A stretch of 64,000 bases of DNA from Rhodanobacter thiooxydans (GCF_021545845.1 NZ_CP088924.1:1-64000), one strand, 5' to 3'. Counted from the stretch's first letter, positions 25,432 to 35,077 are shown. The notes: generated by a model not told the origin, from the sequence alone. Made by a program: numbers and translations.

Positions 25432-27972
25432 GTGTTCAACGTGGGTGACAGCGTGACTCTCCAAGCGTTCTGGAAGCGATTTACCGGTACCGGCGTCCCG
25501 CAGCCTCCTGCGGCTGCGCCAGCGCCCGCTGCTGCCCCGGCGCCGGTCGCGCCGTTCTCACCTCCAACGAACGCGCCGCTGTTCAATGGCGCCCCGATCC
25601 CGAGCTACCCGGACAGAGGCCTGGCGGTGCCGGCGGTACCGCCTGTCATCCTCCTCGACAGCCAGCGCGCGCTGATCGACGACCTGCAACGCGCCTCAAG
25701 CATGTCCCATGAAGACTTCCAGGGCCTGCTGCTTCCGGCGATCGAGGGGTACGCAGCCTACGTCCATCTGCTGCCGGCCTCGGAGGCGCACCACCATTGC
25801 GGGCAGGGTGGGCTTCTTCGCCATGGCATCGAGTGCGCCTTCTACGCGGCGCTGAAGTGTGAGTCGGCGGTGTTCGCGCTCGACCACCCACCCTCCACGC
25901 GCAAGCACCTCGAGCCGCGCTGGCGCGCCGCGGCGATGATCGGCGCGATGCTCCACGACATGGGCAAGCCCCTCGTGGACGTCGGCGCCATCGATGGGAC
26001 CGGCAACCTGGTGTGGAATCCCCACACCGGCTCCCTTTACGCCTGGCTGGGAGAGCATCGCCTCGACCACTACCAGATCCATTGGCGACCCGGAGCCCGG
26101 CACAAGCGGCATGAGGCATTCACCGCCGCCCTGGTCTACCGCATCATCCCCGGCGCCACGATGGCCTGGCTGGGCGAATACAACGGGCAGGAAGCGGTGG
26201 ACGCCATGATGATGGCGCTCTCCGGCAGCTCCGATCCGCGCAATCCACTGGCGGCAATCATCAAGAGCGCCGACAGCGCAAGCGTCTCGCGGGACATCCA
26301 GGACGCCCGAACCCGCCAAGCCGCTGGCGGGCACGGTGGCTCGCGTGGTGTTGCTGCTCGCATCGTGCGCGCCATCCACGACAAGATCGAGATCGGCGAG
26401 TGGATCGTCAACAACGTCGACGCCGGCATCTATCGCACGACCGAGGGCCTTCTGGTCGCTTTTCCCGGCGTGGCCGTCAAGGCCATTCAGGCGTTGCGTG
26501 ACGCCGGTGAGGTGTCCATCCCCAACGAACCGATGAAGGTTCTGGAGATCCTCAACGACCACGGGTTCCTCAAGCCCAATGTCCAGCCGGACGGCACCAC
26601 GTACATGACCTGGCAGGCCCACGTCGCCGTCACCGATCGAGGCCAGACGATCCAGGTACCGATTACCGGCATGCTGTTCACCCGCGAGGAGCTGATCCCC
26701 AATTCGATCGTGCCGCCGGCCGCGCTACCTGTGCAGCTGCTCGATCCCAAGGGCCAGCCGATCGCCACCGCAGCCGGCGCCGCCGTAACGGTCGGCACCG
26801 CAACTCCGGCCAGCCCTCCTGTCGCAAACTCTGCGCCAGCAGCAGAGCCCAGCGGGGCGGTCGGCACTGGTCTTCCGCCGTCGGAACCGTCGGAAGCACA
26901 TGAGCCCGCCGTGCCCGACGGGGCGACGCCTGGCGCCGCCGCCGAGCGCGGCCCGTCGCCGCGGCCTGCGTCGAAGGGAGAGAAGAAGGGGACCAAGAAG
27001 GATCGTGGTGAGCTGGGAGCAAACGTCCCGATCCGGGAGGAGCCCGCGGATGGCTTTGACGAAGAGGAGCCCGCCGAGACGGGCACCGCGCCGGCGGAGG
27101 AGGAGTCCATCGCGCTGCGCAACCGCCAGCTCGAGGGCAATCTCCGGGACGATCAACTGAAGCAGGCCCGAGCGGAGGCTGCCTCGAAGGATTGGCCACC
27201 AGCCAATGCGGCCCAGGCGCAAGCGTGGTTTGAGCAGAGCAGTCACTCGCCGGGTGGGCTCTATCTAGTCGCCATGGCCAATCGTGTCCAGCAGGGACAG
27301 CTGAAGGAGGGCAAGGACGTCTTCGAGCAGGACGGCCACCTGCACGCGCGATTCCGGCAGGCTGTCGATGGGCTGGGCATTCCGCCCGCCGAGCTGCACT
27401 CGATCTGGGACAAGCTCGGCTGGATCGTGCGCGATCCCCGCACACCGACGCGCGGAACAGTCGACATTCGTGTTGGCGACGCGACGGTGAATGCCATCCG
27501 GTTCTCCACCCAGGTCACCGAGGCCTTGCGGCTGCTGCTGCCGCTCGTCATTCCGACGGGGCAGGGCGCCGCAACGGCCATCTTTCCGTTGGGCCCGTAC
27601 ATCGGCGCGCACACGTCCGCCCTCATTCGCAGTAAGTCGGCGCTGGAGCTGGCCGACAGCCCGCACTTCCGGCTGGCGTTCGGTCAGTACGCGCAGAAGA
27701 CGCTGGGCGAGCGGATGATCTCGCCGGACGCGGCAGAGCCGACCGTCTGGCGCAAGCTCGCGCGCGACTTCGCCAAGCAGCATGGTCTGGTCTCGACGAT
27801 CTTTCAGCTGCACCTCATGGGTGCGGAGAACCCCTACCTGGTCGACAGCCGTGGCCCTGGCGCCGGCGGCGACCTGTCTACCACCCCGCTGCAGAAGAAC
27901 AGCGCCTACGACGAGGCGCTCGACCAGCAGGCTGCAGCGGCGAATGTTTCCGTCCAGGAGATCACGCGATGA
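25432..27972 (+). CDS. traI: MobH-family relaxase (TraI_2 type)
   Basis: The 846-residue product has the TraI_2 HD-type relaxase domain (about residues 75-330), with the motif HHHCGQGGLLRHG near 118-130, the HDMGKP pair near 175 and a following RHKRHEAF segment. A Pro/Ala-rich linker (about 450-560) joins it to a C-terminal TraI_2_C-like domain (about 580-700). MobH relaxases nick oriT and pilot the strand, as in SXT/R391, IncA/C and IncHI elements. The GTG start has no strong Shine-Dalgarno; GTG at 25441 is an alternative. The coupling protein gene overlaps its stop by 4 bases. Confidence 0.9.
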   Translation: MFNVGDSVTLQAFWKRFTGTGVPQPPAAAPAPAAAPAPVAPFSPPTNAPLFNGAPIPSYPDRGLAVPAVPPVILLDSQRALIDDLQRASSMSHEDFQGLLLPAIEGYAAYVHLLPASEAHHHCGQGGLLRHGIECAFYAALKCESAVFALDHPPSTRKHLEPRWRAAAMIGAMLHDMGKPLVDVGAIDGTGNLVWNPHTGSLYAWLGEHRLDHYQIHWRPGARHKRHEAFTAALVYRIIPGATMAWLGEYNGQEAVDAMMMALSGSSDPRNPLAAIIKSADSASVSRDIQDARTRQAAGGHGGSRGVAARIVRAIHDKIEIGEWIVNNVDAGIYRTTEGLLVAFPGVAVKAIQALRDAGEVSIPNEPMKVLEILNDHGFLKPNVQPDGTTYMTWQAHVAVTDRGQTIQVPITGMLFTREELIPNSIVPPAALPVQLLDPKGQPIATAAGAAVTVGTATPASPPVANSAPAAEPSGAVGTGLPPSEPSEAHEPAVPDGATPGAAAERGPSPRPASKGEKKGTKKDRGELGANVPIREEPADGFDEEEPAETGTAPAEEESIALRNRQLEGNLRDDQLKQARAEAASKDWPPANAAQAQAWFEQSSHSPGGLYLVAMANRVQQGQLKEGKDVFEQDGHLHARFRQAVDGLGIPPAELHSIWDKLGWIVRDPRTPTRGTVDIRVGDATVNAIRFSTQVTEALRLLLPLVIPTGQGAATAIFPLGPYIGAHTSALIRSKSALELADSPHFRLAFGQYAQKTLGERMISPDAAEPTVWRKLARDFAKQHGLVSTIFQLHLMGAENPYLVDSRGPGAGGDLSTTPLQKNSAYDEALDQQAAAANVSVQEITR

Positions 27973-29876
27973 GCGCGGCCGCATTCAGCTTCGAAGATCC
28001 GTTTCGTCCGATTTACGAGTACCACTCGACGGCCGCGTGGGGAGCGTCGGGGATCATCACAGCGCTGATGGGTCTCGCCACCGACCTGCGTGCCCCGGCT
28101 TTCATCGCCTTCACCGCCTTTTGCTTCGCCATGGCAACGGTCCGCGGTCGCCGGGCATGGCGCATGCGCGCCGTCCAGCGACACCTGGTCGGCGTGCCGC
28201 TGTCATTCATGTCGCGAGGCCAGCTCGACGAGATCATTGCCGGGCGGCAAGGCGAGATCTTCCTCGGCTACGGGTTCCCGTGGACCCAAGCCGAAGCGCA
28301 GATGACGCACATGATCCGCCGGCGCGACCCGGCGCTGCTGGTGCCGCCCGCAAACGAGGAGGTGGGGCAGGGATGGATCCACGGCCTTGGCGCGATCAAG
28401 GAGCGGCGGATCTGCATCCCGATCTCGCACACGGCCGGCCACACGCTACTCGTGGGGACGACCCGTGCGGGCAAGAGCCGAATGCTCGACACCATCATTC
28501 ACCAGGCAGTGGCCCGTGGCGAGGCCGTCCTGATCTGGGATCCGAAAGGAGACAAGGGCCTGGCCACGTCCGCGTATCACGCGTGCCTGCGTCAGAAGAA
28601 GGGCAACGACTTCGTCTTCTTCCATCCGGCGTTCCCCGAGCACAGCTGGCGCCTGGATCCGCTCAAGAACTTCAACCGCGCCACCGAACTGGCGACGCGC
28701 ATCGCATCGCTGATTCCTTCCGAAACCGGTGCCGACCCGTTTACGGCCCACTCGTGGATGATCCTGACCAACCTGATCGAAGGACTGCTGCTGCTCAACG
28801 CCAAGCCGACGCTTCGGCTGCTCAAGCGATTCGTCGACAACGGACCGGAATGGCTGGTGGCTCGCGCGTGCGAGGCCCACTTCGACAAGCACATTCCGGA
28901 TTGGCGCAAGGAGGCTGCGCAGTTCCTGAAGCAGGCCAAGGATGACAAGAGCCTGGCCATCGCCTACGACAACTACTACCTCTCGGTCGTCCAGCGTCTG
29001 GCGCCAAGCGGCGTCATCGAAGGTCTGCTCAGTGACCTGAAGCACGATCGCTCCCACCAGCAGAAGATGACGGCAAGCCTCACGCCTGTTCTCACCATGC
29101 TGACGGCCGGTACGCTGGGTGAGCTGCTCTCGCCCGACACCAGCAACCTCGACGATCGCCGGCCGATCACCAACTTCGCCAACATCATCCGCAATGGCCA
29201 GGTCTGCTACCTCGGCCTGGACAGCCTGTCCGATTCGATGGTCGCCTCGGCAATCGGCTCCATGTTCATTTCCGACATGACCTCGGTCTCCGGCGATCGC
29301 TACAACTATGAGGACAACGCCGAGTTCATCAAATTCCTGATGGCCAAGGGTGAGGCCCCGCCGCCGCGGGCCGACGCTGCAAAGGACCGGTTGAGGCCGG
29401 TGACGCTGATCATCGACGAGGCCGCTGAGCTGTGCTCGGACAAACTCATCCAGCTGCTCAACAAGGCCGGTGGCTCGCAGATCCGCCTGGTCATCGCCAC
29501 GCAGACGTTCGCCGACTTCTCGGCCAAGGTCGGTAGCGATGCCAAGGCGCGCATGATCCTGGGCAACCTCAACAACAAGATCGTCTTGCGCACGATCGAC
29601 GGCGGCACGCAGGAATACATCGCCGAGACCTTCCCGCAGACGATGGTCCGCCACATCGAGTACTCGCAGGCCACAGATGCCAAGTCCGACACCCCGGGCG
29701 CCTTCGGTTACAAGCTCACCGAAGCGATGAAGGAGACCGAGGTTCCTATCGTCTCGGCAGAGCTGCTTGGGTGCCTGCCCAACCTGGAGTTCTTCGCCCA
29801 GGTCAGCGGTGGACGTCTGCTCAAAGGCCGCATCCCCATCCTCAACGACGAACTCGCGCCGAAGGCGGCCGCGTAA
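27969..29876 (+). CDS. traD: TraD-type coupling protein (SXT/TOL subfamily)
   Basis: The 635-residue protein has two N-terminal membrane helices (about residues 18-60), Walker A GTTRAGKSR near 162, Walker B LIIDEAAEL near 480, and the QTFADFSAK motif near 513, all typical of VirD4/TraD ATPases. It delivers the relaxase-DNA complex to the type IV secretion channel. The WDPKGDKG segment near 188 is typical of the SXT/TOL TraD subfamily. ATG overlaps the relaxase stop. The pair TraI-TraD followed by a DUF4400 protein is a conserved block of MobH elements. Confidence 0.93.
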   Translation: MSAAAFSFEDPFRPIYEYHSTAAWGASGIITALMGLATDLRAPAFIAFTAFCFAMATVRGRRAWRMRAVQRHLVGVPLSFMSRGQLDEIIAGRQGEIFLGYGFPWTQAEAQMTHMIRRRDPALLVPPANEEVGQGWIHGLGAIKERRICIPISHTAGHTLLVGTTRAGKSRMLDTIIHQAVARGEAVLIWDPKGDKGLATSAYHACLRQKKGNDFVFFHPAFPEHSWRLDPLKNFNRATELATRIASLIPSETGADPFTAHSWMILTNLIEGLLLLNAKPTLRLLKRFVDNGPEWLVARACEAHFDKHIPDWRKEAAQFLKQAKDDKSLAIAYDNYYLSVVQRLAPSGVIEGLLSDLKHDRSHQQKMTASLTPVLTMLTAGTLGELLSPDTSNLDDRRPITNFANIIRNGQVCYLGLDSLSDSMVASAIGSMFISDMTSVSGDRYNYEDNAEFIKFLMAKGEAPPPRADAAKDRLRPVTLIIDEAAELCSDKLIQLLNKAGGSQIRLVIATQTFADFSAKVGSDAKARMILGNLNNKIVLRTIDGGTQEYIAETFPQTMVRHIEYSQATDAKSDTPGAFGYKLTEAMKETEVPIVSAELLGCLPNLEFFAQVSGGRLLKGRIPILNDELAPKAAA

Positions 29877-29885
29877 GGAGCGACA

Positions 29886-30446
29886 ATGTTCAGTAAGGAA
29901 ACGACCGCGCCGCGCGCTATCGAGCCACCCGATGAGGCGCGCACGCTCCTCGATGCGCTCATGGTGGACCTGCGCATGGCCCAAGTCGCTCGTGATCTGT
30001 TCGAGCGCCTCCCCTCGATCCACGACGCAGCGCTGCGGCTGATTTGGCTGGTGCCGCCGGCGGTGGTGTACCCATCCACCCGCACTAGCGTGGCGGAGTA
30101 TTGCCTGCGCGACGCGATACAGGCGGCCGCGGGTCTGGCCGGGGAGGTGGCGATCGCTGTCTTCGTCACCCATCTCGTTGGGAACGTCAGTCGCCTGCTT
30201 GAGCTCGAAATCAGTACAGCAGAACGTCGGTGGGATCCCACGCGCGATCAGCCGTTGCTGGAGTGGGTCGAAAAGCATGGCGAAGCGAGTGTGCGCGTCC
30301 TGCAGGGGTGTGCGTACGAGCTCTACAGCCCGCGCCGTTTTGCCGCGACGATCGCCTACCGGATCCTCAACCCGCGCGACATGCGCTACGTGGGTGGCGA
30401 CACACACCCGCGCACGGTCGAGCACCGTCTCGGAGAGGCCGCGTGA
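29886..30446 (+). CDS. Hypothetical transfer-region protein, 186 aa
   Basis: GGAG lies 5 bases before the ATG, 9 bases after the traD stop, and the stop overlaps the DUF4400 start (GTGA). The product is soluble and mostly helical with a hydrophobic centre (about residues 50-100), and no signal peptide. Small unknown genes occupy this place in SXT-like elements. Function unknown, but cotranscription with traD is clear. Confidence 0.7.
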   Translation: MFSKETTAPRAIEPPDEARTLLDALMVDLRMAQVARDLFERLPSIHDAALRLIWLVPPAVVYPSTRTSVAEYCLRDAIQAAAGLAGEVAIAVFVTHLVGNVSRLLELEISTAERRWDPTRDQPLLEWVEKHGEASVRVLQGCAYELYSPRRFAATIAYRILNPRDMRYVGGDTHPRTVEHRLGEAA

Positions 30447-31096
30447 GTTCGACTGCCACCGGCCGCGAGCTGACGCTCTGGAAGTGGGGCCTGATCTTCA
30501 TCACCCTCTGGGCGATGCTTTACCTGGCACTCGTCAAGGAGAGCTGGATCGTGCGAGAGATCCAGCTCGAACGAACAGGCATGCACGCGGTGCTGGGCGA
30601 CTTGGCCGCCGACCAGGCGGAGGGCGCGGCGAAGACCGTCTGGTACGCGACCTTCGTGAACTCGCACGTGATCGATGCCTCCTACCGGATTTTCACGCCC
30701 GGCGTGGAGCACGATGAGGGTGACGCGGGCATAAATCGGCTGATCCAGCCCGTGCGCGAGTGGGCCGCTGCACGCCTCAATGTCGCATGGTCCCTGCTGT
30801 ATCAGTTGATCGTGCGCATCTGTGTGTTGGGCCTGTGGTGGAAGTTCGCCCTGGTGGTTGCCGTACCGTGCGCGGTCGACGGCCTGGTCATGCGCAAGGT
30901 CAAGTCGCAGACCTTCGGCGTTGCCTCACCGACTCTCTATGTCGCTGCGAGACACGCGATGGTCTCCCTTCCACTCCTCTCCGTTCTGCTTCTGCTCTCG
31001 CCCATCCGCATCCACCCGATGACCGCGCCGATCATCATCGTGGGGATCAGCGCAGCCCTCTGGCTGACCATCGCCCACTTTGCCAAACGAGCGTAG
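30443..31096 (+). CDS. DUF4400 conjugative membrane protein
   Basis: The 217-residue protein has membrane helices at about residues 10-30, 120-150 and in the last 60 residues, with the KWGLIFITLWAML start and the S-W-I-V-R-E-I-Q motif that mark DUF4400 (integrating-conjugative-element membrane proteins, sometimes annotated TraJ or PFL_4697-like). It is always found next to TraD in MobH elements and is thought to help link TraD to the channel. GGAGAGG lies 4 bases before the GTG start. Confidence 0.85.
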   Translation: MSSTATGRELTLWKWGLIFITLWAMLYLALVKESWIVREIQLERTGMHAVLGDLAADQAEGAAKTVWYATFVNSHVIDASYRIFTPGVEHDEGDAGINRLIQPVREWAAARLNVAWSLLYQLIVRICVLGLWWKFALVVAVPCAVDGLVMRKVKSQTFGVASPTLYVAARHAMVSLPLLSVLLLLSPIRIHPMTAPIIIVGISAALWLTIAHFAKRA

Positions 31097-31159
31097 CGCC
31101 ATTCCATCCGGCCGGGCGCGCGTCTGCGGCCCGGCTCTGACTCGAACACGTGAAGCCAC

Positions 31160-31423
31160 ATGACCACACTACTGGTAATAGACCATGCAGAGCTCGAGGC
31201 GCTTCGCCACCTCGTGGCCGCGCTTCCCGGCGCGGCGCTGTGCGGGCTGATCCTCGCAGCGGCCCACGCCCTGAACGATGACGACGTCTCGACAATGGTG
31301 GCCGACGAGATGGGCATAGAGCCTGAGGCGCTTCGGTCTCTACAGGACAGCGTGCTCTGGACCGACGACGCTAAGACCAGCCTGCGAGATGTCGCGGCTC
31401 GGGCAACGGGATATCACGACTAG
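31160..31423 (+). CDS. Hypothetical protein, 87 aa
   Basis: Not recognised. A small acidic helical protein with a hydrophobic central stretch (about residues 20-35) too short and mixed to be a sure membrane helix. GTGAAG upstream is a weak ribosome site. It ends the rightward transfer block and is convergent with the UvrD-like gene. Confidence 0.5.
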   Translation: MTTLLVIDHAELEALRHLVAALPGAALCGLILAAAHALNDDDVSTMVADEMGIEPEALRSLQDSVLWTDDAKTSLRDVAARATGYHD

Positions 31424-31509
31424 CTGAGCGCCCCGTAGGGCCGGGGTGGATCGCGAGGGCAGTTTTTGTGGGGCCGCATGAAGCGTTGCGAGGCACGCCC
31501 CGCTGCGGA

Positions 31510-33243
31510 TCACAGCAGCTCGGCTTCCTTGAGGAAGCGCGATGCCGGCGCCTTCTCGTTGATCACGTAGGACAGCGTGAGGTCCAGCTTTGCGCGGGTC
31601 ATGCCGACGTAGAAGAGACGCCGCTCCTCCTCCAGCGGGCTGTTGCTGGAGGGGATGACGCCCTCCTCGCAACCCATGATCCACACGTTCGGGAACTCCA
31701 GGCCCTTGGATGAGTGGAAGGTCATCAGGCGCACGGCATCGCCGTCCTTCTTGGACTCCTGCTGCAGGAGCATCAGCCGCTGCTGCAGCGAGCCCTGAAT
31801 GCGTGCCATCGCTGCGGCGCAGTTGTCCATGCGCAGATTGTCCTTGGCCTGGTCGTCAGGCTTTCGGTCGCGCTCGTACAGCCGCACGCTGGTCTTCATG
31901 TAGTGGGCGATGCCGTGCAGCGCGAGATTGGTCTCGCCGCCAGCCAGCATCGCGCGCCACTGATTCATCAGAATGCGCAGTCGATCCTCGGGATCCTTGG
32001 AAGACCCACCCTTCTTGGCCGCGAGGAAGCGGTGGACGGCTCCCGCCTCCCTGCTGCGGTATTCGGCGTGCATGGCTTCGATGCGGCTCTCGGAGATGCC
32101 CGAGCGCTTAAGGACCGGATCCAGGTCGCCCATGGCGCCGTTGCAGAGCGCGCGGCAAAGTGACAGGTACATGGCAGGCCCGCGCAGCTCCCAGAACGAG
32201 GTGCCACCGGAGCGGATCACGGGCAGTCGCCCGGCGATGAACTGCTCCACAAACTCCAGCTGGGCATTCGTGCGCGCGAGGACAGCCCAGTCGCCGGGCT
32301 TGCCCGTGGCCACGATCGCCTGCGCGATCGCGGAGCGTTCCTCCTCTTTGTCGGCGAAGGGCTTCACGCGGACCGCGCCCTTGGTCCGATTGGCCGTGGT
32401 CAGCGACTTGTGCACTCGCTCCTTGTTGAATGCGATCAGCCGCCCCGCCGGCTCCATGATCTCGCGCGCGCACCGGTACGTCGTGTCGAGACTGACGTGA
32501 GAAGCCTGAGTGAGCCGGCGGAAGTCCTCCATGCCCTGATAGCCCATCCCGAACCGCCACTCGTAGATGGACTGGTCATCGTCCCCGACAACCGTCACTG
32601 CCGTGCCTTGACGAATGTGCTCCCGGATCCAGGCGAACTGCACGGCGTCGGTGTCCTGAAACTCGTCGACCAACATGTACTTGGTCTTGTAGGCCGGAAC
32701 GGTGCCGTCGCGCATGCCACGGACCGCAAAGAGCATCAAGTCGGCGAAGTCCGCCGAGCCGCTCTGGCGCAGCAGCTCCTGGTAGCGCAGATAGACGTCG
32801 ACGCACGGCTCGAGGTCGCGATTCGGAAGAATGGGGTCGACCTGCGCCTTGATGCGGTCCACGTAGGCGCGCGCGTCGTCGAACGTGATTTGCAGGCCCG
32901 GGTCTATGGTGTCGCGGTAGGCGCGCCGCAGGAGGTCGGTCTGCTGGAAGTCGTTCACGAGGCGCAACCGCATGTTGGCCTTGATCAGCATCTTGCGGCT
33001 AAGCGCATGAAACGTCCCGGTGACCAGTCGTCGACCGGCGCGTGGCGCCTGCTGTCGGATGCGGTGCTCCAGCTCGGCGGCCGACTCCGCGGTGAAGGTG
33101 ACGCCCAGCACGTTGGCGTCTGGTTCGTCCAGCAGGTGTGCCGCGCGGTGTTCAAGCACCTTGGTCTTGCCGGAGCCGGGGCACGCCGTGACCAGGCAAT
33201 GCCCCTGCATCCTGACCGCCTGCTCCTGCGCGGGGTTGAGCAT
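31510..33243 (-). CDS. UvrD/Rep-family superfamily 1 helicase
   Basis: The 577-residue product has all main SF1A motifs: the Q-motif LNPAQEQAV at the start, Walker A PGSGKTKVLEHR near 21, DEFQDT near 192 with VVGDDDQSIYEWR after it, and the C-terminal TFHSSKGLEF and YVGMTRAK motifs. It is shorter than UvrD or Rep (about 700 aa). Such helicases unwind DNA 3'-5' in repair, replication restart or displacement of bound proteins. It is one of two UvrD-type helicases in the window, on the opposite strand to the transfer genes, and abuts the DUF1845-like gene. Confidence 0.88.
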   Translation of the reverse strand: MLNPAQEQAVRMQGHCLVTACPGSGKTKVLEHRAAHLLDEPDANVLGVTFTAESAAELEHRIRQQAPRAGRRLVTGTFHALSRKMLIKANMRLRLVNDFQQTDLLRRAYRDTIDPGLQITFDDARAYVDRIKAQVDPILPNRDLEPCVDVYLRYQELLRQSGSADFADLMLFAVRGMRDGTVPAYKTKYMLVDEFQDTDAVQFAWIREHIRQGTAVTVVGDDDQSIYEWRFGMGYQGMEDFRRLTQASHVSLDTTYRCAREIMEPAGRLIAFNKERVHKSLTTANRTKGAVRVKPFADKEEERSAIAQAIVATGKPGDWAVLARTNAQLEFVEQFIAGRLPVIRSGGTSFWELRGPAMYLSLCRALCNGAMGDLDPVLKRSGISESRIEAMHAEYRSREAGAVHRFLAAKKGGSSKDPEDRLRILMNQWRAMLAGGETNLALHGIAHYMKTSVRLYERDRKPDDQAKDNLRMDNCAAAMARIQGSLQQRLMLLQQESKKDGDAVRLMTFHSSKGLEFPNVWIMGCEEGVIPSSNSPLEEERRLFYVGMTRAKLDLTLSYVINEKAPASRFLKEAELL

Positions 33244-33995
33244 CAGGCAGCAACCGGAACCTGAGCGTCGGCGTCGACCTCGGCACTATCGTCAGCGGCC
33301 GTATCGACCTCTACCGGCTTGCCCTCGATCTTCGCCTTGGCCCGTTCGATGCGATCGTTGTCACGCAGCATGCGGTTGGCGCGGACCGCGTTTTTGGCAC
33401 GGCGGCTCTTGACGTAGATCTCGCGTGCGAAGGCGACCAGCAGATTGCGGTACTGCTGGATGAGCTGGCTCCGGGTGCGGCGGTTGATCGCGGCCGCGAA
33501 CCAGAGCACGTCGAGGGTCTGCACCAGTTGGTCGTAGGTCTCGACCATGCTCGCGAAGCGACGGGCCTCGGGCGTATACATGGCCACCTCGAACGACTCG
33601 ACCTTCGAGTAGGCCGTGGGCGGAGTGGCGGCCACGGAGTCCTGGAGCGTCTTGAGACGCAGCAACTCATCGCCCATTTGCTTCTCGATCAGCTCGAAGC
33701 GGCTGTTGATGTCCTTCTCCGCCGCAGCCACCACTTCAAGGTTGTCCGGAAGCGTGTGATAGAAGAAGTAGAGGGACTGCTGCGCCTTCACCAAGGCCAT
33801 GTGGTAGACGTAGGCCGCCTTGTCGGTCTTCAGGTCCAGCCGGTACATCCAGAACGGCGTGGAGTGGTCAGGATGCCAAGAGGCTTCCTCCTCACGACGA
33901 CGGCGCTTGGCGGCCGCAGAGGCAGCACGATCGGGAGTGGGGCGGGGCGGGGCGGGATCAGCGGCCGTGGTGGCCAGGTTTTGTTCGTTCTTCAC
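33243..33995 (-). CDS. DUF1845/AcaB-like conjugative element protein
   Basis: The 250-residue product starts at GTG 33995, chosen because GAGGAG lies 7 bases upstream; a longer in-frame extension is Arg-rich and unlikely. After a basic N-terminal tail, residues about 55-220 carry an arrangement (T-D-K-A-A-Y-V-Y, then V-E-T-Y-D-Q-L-V and Q-Q-Y-R-N-L-L) resembling DUF1845/AcaB-like proteins, which include transcription activators of transfer genes in IncC plasmids. This is a by-eye resemblance. The stop shares a base with the UvrD-like start, so the two form an operon. Confidence 0.5.
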   Translation of the reverse strand: MKNEQNLATTAADPAPPRPTPDRAASAAAKRRRREEEASWHPDHSTPFWMYRLDLKTDKAAYVYHMALVKAQQSLYFFYHTLPDNLEVVAAAEKDINSRFELIEKQMGDELLRLKTLQDSVAATPPTAYSKVESFEVAMYTPEARRFASMVETYDQLVQTLDVLWFAAAINRRTRSQLIQQYRNLLVAFAREIYVKSRRAKNAVRANRMLRDNDRIERAKAKIEGKPVEVDTAADDSAEVDADAQVPVAA

Positions 33996-34123
33996 GGGGT
34001 GCTCCTCGGCTAGGGTAGGGTCATTTTCGGGACCCCCCGCTCGCGCACGCCTCTGAAATGGGCGCATTACCCCGCACCGTTTCCGGTGACGACATCGATT
34101 TGTGCCGATGCGCGCAAAAGGCC

Positions 34124-34153
34124 TTGACACCTTCGCGATTCAACTTCTAACCT
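34124..34153 (+). promoter_or_regulatory. Candidate promoter for the rightward 34-kb series
   Basis: TTGACA at 34124-34129 is a perfect -35 box. Eighteen bases downstream is TAACCT, a weak -10 match. If real, transcripts carry a 5' leader of about 550 bases that includes the kissing-loop element. Confidence 0.4.
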
Positions 34154-34645
34154 GATCCCATCGTTTTTTCCGAGCATGCTTTGCATGTCTCGATAGAGTG
34201 ACGAGGTCCACTCTCTAATCCCGACCGTTCCTGTGCTCGACACAGGTCTCCGATACATCACGGCCCCGCGCCGACATCTTTCGCCACTGCCTTGTGCGTG
34301 CGCGATCCCTCGCAGCCCAGCTGCCATCAAAGCCTGGCTTTTGCCAGCCATACGTGTGCGTGCGTGCGCCCATTCCTACGGGAGTGACGCTGCCCCCGAC
34401 GTATGTCCTTCGATCCTCGCACCCCGGACAGCTCCGGAAGGTGTCGCGACGATCGTGGTGTGCTTCTTGTCTCGCTCGTGTCCCGATGTGACCTCTGGTC
34501 ACCGGCGCCCGCAGGCTCGCATCACCTCCGCAGATCATGCCTTCGGGCAGTGCGCTCTATCGAGCGACGTCTGCGCAGTCTTCCATTACCCCGAGGGTGC
34601 ATCGTCATCCTTAGGGATACGCATGTGCGCTCGGGAGGTTTTCTT

Positions 34646-34710
34646 CCTTCCCGACGTGCCACGGGGAGGTTTTTTTCTTTCCCGTACGGCACAGCGGGTT
34701 GGAGTTCACC
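34646..34710 (+). promoter_or_regulatory. Kissing-loop leader, copy A
   Basis: Hairpin 1 pairs CCTTCCC (34646-34652) with GGGGAGG (34663-34669) around a 10-base loop containing GTGCC (34656-34660). Hairpin 2 pairs CCCGT (34681-34685) with GCGGG (34694-34698) around an 8-base loop containing GGCAC (34688-34692). The loops are complementary over 5 bases. GGAG at 34701 and ATG at 34711 follow. Copies at 39697 and 40365 have the same loops with different stem bases. Confidence 0.75.
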
Positions 34711-34926
34711 ATGCGTTTCATCATCGGTATCGCGATCGGACTTCTCGTCTTCGGCATCGCTGGCAAGATCTACCACGCCGTCAAGGCCGTGCAGGACATT
34801 GCCGATCATCAGGTTACTTGCACCAGTGGTCTTCTCGCCTACGCCAACGGCGGTACCGCATCTATCGACGCTCGCGTCGACGCTGCGGTTACCGGCGAGG
34901 CTCCGGCTGATCCCTGCAGCAACTGA
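34711..34926 (+). CDS. Small membrane or secreted protein, 71 aa
   Basis: GGAG lies 6 bases before the ATG. The product has an N-terminal hydrophobic helix (residues 1-20, FIIGIAIGLLVFGIAGK), which could be a signal or an anchor, followed by a small polar domain with two cysteines (about residues 38 and 69) that might form a disulfide in the periplasm. Not recognised. It is the first gene of the rightward series and is controlled by kissing-loop leader A. Confidence 0.65.
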   Translation: MRFIIGIAIGLLVFGIAGKIYHAVKAVQDIADHQVTCTSGLLAYANGGTASIDARVDAAVTGEAPADPCSN

Positions 34927-34935
34927 CCCACCGCA

Positions 34936-34970
34936 CTCTGCGGGCGCACGGTACGCCGTGCGCCCCAGAG
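34936..34970 (+). terminator. Strong GC hairpin after the 71-aa gene
   Basis: GGGCGCACGG (34942-34951) and CCGTGCGCCC (34956-34965) pair around TACG, extended by CTCTG/CAGAG on the outside. No T-run follows directly, so it may stabilise an mRNA end or be a weak terminator. Confidence 0.5.
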
Positions 34971-35010
34971 TCAGGCTGATCCATTTCCTCGTCTTGAGGC
35001 GTCAAGTCTC

Positions 35011-35074
35011 CTCCTAAGCCGCTGCGCCGCGGCCGCTTGGGAGGGGACTTGGCCCCTCAACCGACGGAGATACA
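35011..35074 (+). promoter_or_regulatory. Competing hairpins upstream of the 57-aa gene
   Basis: CTCCTAAGC (35011-35019) can pair with GCTTGGGAG (35035-35043), or GAGGGG (35041-35046) can pair with CCCCTC (35053-35058). The two share GAG at 35041-35043 and exclude each other. GGAG at 35066-35069 is the Shine-Dalgarno for the ATG at 35078. Confidence 0.45.
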
Positions 35075-35077
35075 ACA

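Larger units (their letters stand above)
33996..34710 (+). other. 715-base regulatory region between divergent transcription units
   Basis: No gene is supported here. It separates the leftward DUF1845-like operon from the long rightward series. It contains a perfect TTGACA (34124-34129), a possible Rho-independent-type or bent AT stretch TTTTTT near 34166, small inverted repeats such as CCTGTG/CACAGG near 34231-34247, and ends in the kissing-loop leader. TGACGAGGTCCAC near 34199 is shared with the leader before 39764 (TGACGAGGCCCAC). Confidence 0.5.

Noticed and set aside
28446-30425. Long minus-strand open frame (about 659 codons) opposite traD
   Set aside because: It lies entirely antisense to traD and the following gene, is rich in Arg, Gly and His, and has no recognisable domain. 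High GC content produces such frames.
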